From a virus: DNA of 40,672 nt. The position numbers and the translations under genes were made by a program. Below the pieces are notes generated by a model that saw only the letters and a program-made list of their open reading frames with translations, did no database searches and was not told the origin of the DNA. Location: positions 1 through 40,672 of the IMG/VR virus record IMGVR_UViG_3300001341_000005. One strand, given 5' to 3'. Below are positions 39,333 to 40,672 of the stretch, one piece after another; the stretch's first letter is position 1, and the number at the start of each line of letters is the position of its first letter.

Positions 39333-39390
39333 TCAAATTGATCACCCGGGCGACCGCGTAAACGCCTCGTTGCAGTTCCTAATCGCGACA

Positions 39391-39825
39391 TCACGGCCGT
39401 TGGTGGCTGGACATCCACTTCGCGCGCTGCTGTTTCTGGAGAGTGCGAAGTCGGCGCATTTGCTGCGGGGTCAGGATTTCCGCCATGCTGCTTTCCATTT
39501 TCGTTCTGGCTTTGCTCATGTCTGAACGCGCAGCCAGCATCTTGTGCAACGGCGGTCGATTGCCGTTTGCAGGGTCGATCCCGTGTTTGTGCATCACCTG
39601 CCGCATCGATTGACCGAATTCCCGCATGACCTTGCGAACCGCCTTTTGTTGTGCGGTGTCGAGCGTCAGCTCATTGGTAATGCGGGCTGCCAGGTCGTCA
39701 ATCCGCTTTCGACCGGAGGCCTCCTCTGCCATTGCCGGTGCAAGGGCGAACAGGATCAAAACCATCAAAATCAGGGATGTAACAACCGCAAGCGGCGGTC
39801 TGAGGCGGACACGCAGGGTCATCAT
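39391..39825 (-). CDS. Periplasmic Spy/LTXXQ-like protein (host)
   Basis: A 144-residue protein with a signal peptide (LAVVTSLILMVLILFALAPAMA, cleaved near residue 33) and a helical, Lys/Arg/Gln-rich mature part containing LTLDTAQQKAVRKVM and ILTPQQMRRLRTLQKQQ, two LTxxQ-like motifs of the Spy/CpxP family of periplasmic stress or metal-response chaperones. AGGAGG lies close before two adjacent ATGs (39825, 39822), and the second has better spacing. This is host chromosome beyond the prophage. Confidence 0.72.
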   Translation of the reverse strand: MMTLRVRLRPPLAVVTSLILMVLILFALAPAMAEEASGRKRIDDLAARITNELTLDTAQQKAVRKVMREFGQSMRQVMHKHGIDPANGNRPPLHKMLAARSDMSKARTKMESSMAEILTPQQMRRLRTLQKQQRAKWMSSHQRP

Positions 39826-39961
39826 TGTCCTCCTGTTTGCACTGAGGCAGCTGAACCGGCGGCCGGGTCGTCCACGAAGCCGCGCTGGTCCCGGTTTACG
39901 ATCCGCGCATTGCCTCGGTGTTTCGGTCAGGTAAAGAAATGTAAAGGGCCGTCGAGAAGCG

Positions 39962-40672
39962 CTATCGACACCGCCGAAATTGAGCCGGCGTCGCGCCGAG
40001 ACGCACGCGGAATACCGTTGTCATGTGGGCATGGGACGAAAATCCGCAGGCCAGCGCTACGTCGCTTAACCCGCGCTCCGATTCCTGCAGGAGTGCGCGT
40101 GCACGCGCAATGCGCCGGTCGATAATGTGATCATGCGGGGCCTTGCCGATCGCAGCCTTGAAAGCGCGAGAGAAGAATCCCGGCGAAAGGCCAAGTGCCT
40201 TGGCCAGTGACGCGACCGTCAAGGTTCGATCCAGATGGCCTTCAATCAGGTCATCCACTTTTCGCAGGCGTGCCGGGGTCATCCAGCGTTCTGCGCGACG
40301 CGGAAAACTCGGATTGCCAAGGGCCTCGCCGACGCGTTCGGCCAGGATTTCCGCCTGCGCTTCAAGCAGAAGCGGGTCCGGGGGATTGATCGCGAGAAGC
40401 TGCTTTCTGATGGACTGCGCCGCGGCAATGGCTTCCGTGTCTATGCGATCGTTGAAGAGGCGGGTTGCGTTCCAGTGAGTGCCCTCACGATCCGGATCGC
40501 GTTCCGTCGGGATCAGTTTCAGATACTCGCCGCCGCTGCCGGACCGGGAAAACACGTCGCAGGCAAGGGGTACGAATGCCAGGCTGTTGGGGCGTGTCCA
40601 GAACGGGCGGTTTCGATCGCTGGCGAAGGCGTGCTCGCCGCGCTGACTGTCGAAGGCAAAGCCTATGCCGGG
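39962..40672 (-). CDS. AraC-family transcriptional regulator, N-terminus outside the window (host)
   Basis: A regulator cut at the right edge: the frame stays open to base 40672, beyond the GTG at 40555, with protein-like sequence (RPNSLAFVPLACDVFSRSG). The C-terminal AraC DNA-binding domain has two HTHs, LTVASLAKALGLSPGFFSRA and LSDVALACGFSSHAHMTTVF, ending FRVRLGATPAQFRRCR. The upstream ligand-binding part is incomplete. It lies 136 bases from the divergent-looking Spy-like gene on the same strand. Its target is unknown. Confidence 0.85.
   Translation of the reverse strand, partial: PGIGFAFDSQRGEHAFASDRNRPFWTRPNSLAFVPLACDVFSRSGSGGEYLKLIPTERDPDREGTHWNATRLFNDRIDTEAIAAAQSIRKQLLAINPPDPLLLEAQAEILAERVGEALGNPSFPRRAERWMTPARLRKVDDLIEGHLDRTLTVASLAKALGLSPGFFSRAFKAAIGKAPHDHIIDRRIARARALLQESERGLSDVALACGFSSHAHMTTVFRVRLGATPAQFRRCR

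Overview
The window is the right-hand part of a tailed-phage prophage in a GC-rich alphaproteobacterium, followed by about 1.5 kb of host chromosome. The assignment to Alphaproteobacteria, perhaps Rhodospirillales-like, is an inference from base composition and protein style. No genus can be supported. The left end of the prophage, including any integrase, lies outside the window.

Bases 1-9632 hold DNA modification and replication genes on the plus strand, most of them joined by 4-5 base stop/start overlaps. They are a 5'-truncated cytosine-C5 methyltransferase with seven internal repeats, three small proteins (two with cysteine pairs like zinc ribbons), a SNF2-like helicase fused to an N4/N6-adenine/cytosine methyltransferase, a zinc-finger protein, a CHC2/Toprim primase and a D5/DUF5906-type helicase. 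A cluster of GGTTGGAC repeats after the helicase (8711-8980) is a candidate replication origin. An unrecognised gene follows, then a promoter, a terminator and a 28-bp palindrome, a layout like the lambda Q / pR' / tR' late-gene switch.

Bases 9803-32957 are the late operon. The head genes are lambda-like: terminase small and large subunits, portal, gpW, an S49 protease with nested scaffold, decoration protein, major capsid protein and an FII-like joiner. The tail genes are Mu-like and contractile: DUF2635, sheath, tube, chaperone with a -1 frameshift, tape measure, gpN split into two genes, gpP, gp45, gp46, gp47, gp48 and a fibre. The lysis block has a small membrane protein overlapping a PAS-domain protein, a GH19-type endolysin, a holin candidate and an overlapping spanin pair.

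Bases 33016-39087 are accessory and regulatory. An SRAP (YedK/HMCES-like) gene reads leftward. A Mu Com-like zinc-ribbon gene overlaps a second C5 methyltransferase, which itself contains a long protein-like ORF in another frame. Two divergent small-gene operons share a 38-bp inverted-repeat leader. The left one carries seven small genes, two with HTH-like character. The right one carries a DnaJ-domain protein, an unknown protein, an HTH protein and a zinc-ribbon protein.

The right attachment site is probably at 39174-39194, which matches the 3' end of a tRNA (probably tRNA-Leu) and is preceded by two GGGTAACAAAT repeats. Host sequence then carries an imperfect repeat of the post-tRNA region, a periplasmic Spy/LTXXQ-like protein and an AraC-family regulator cut by the window end.
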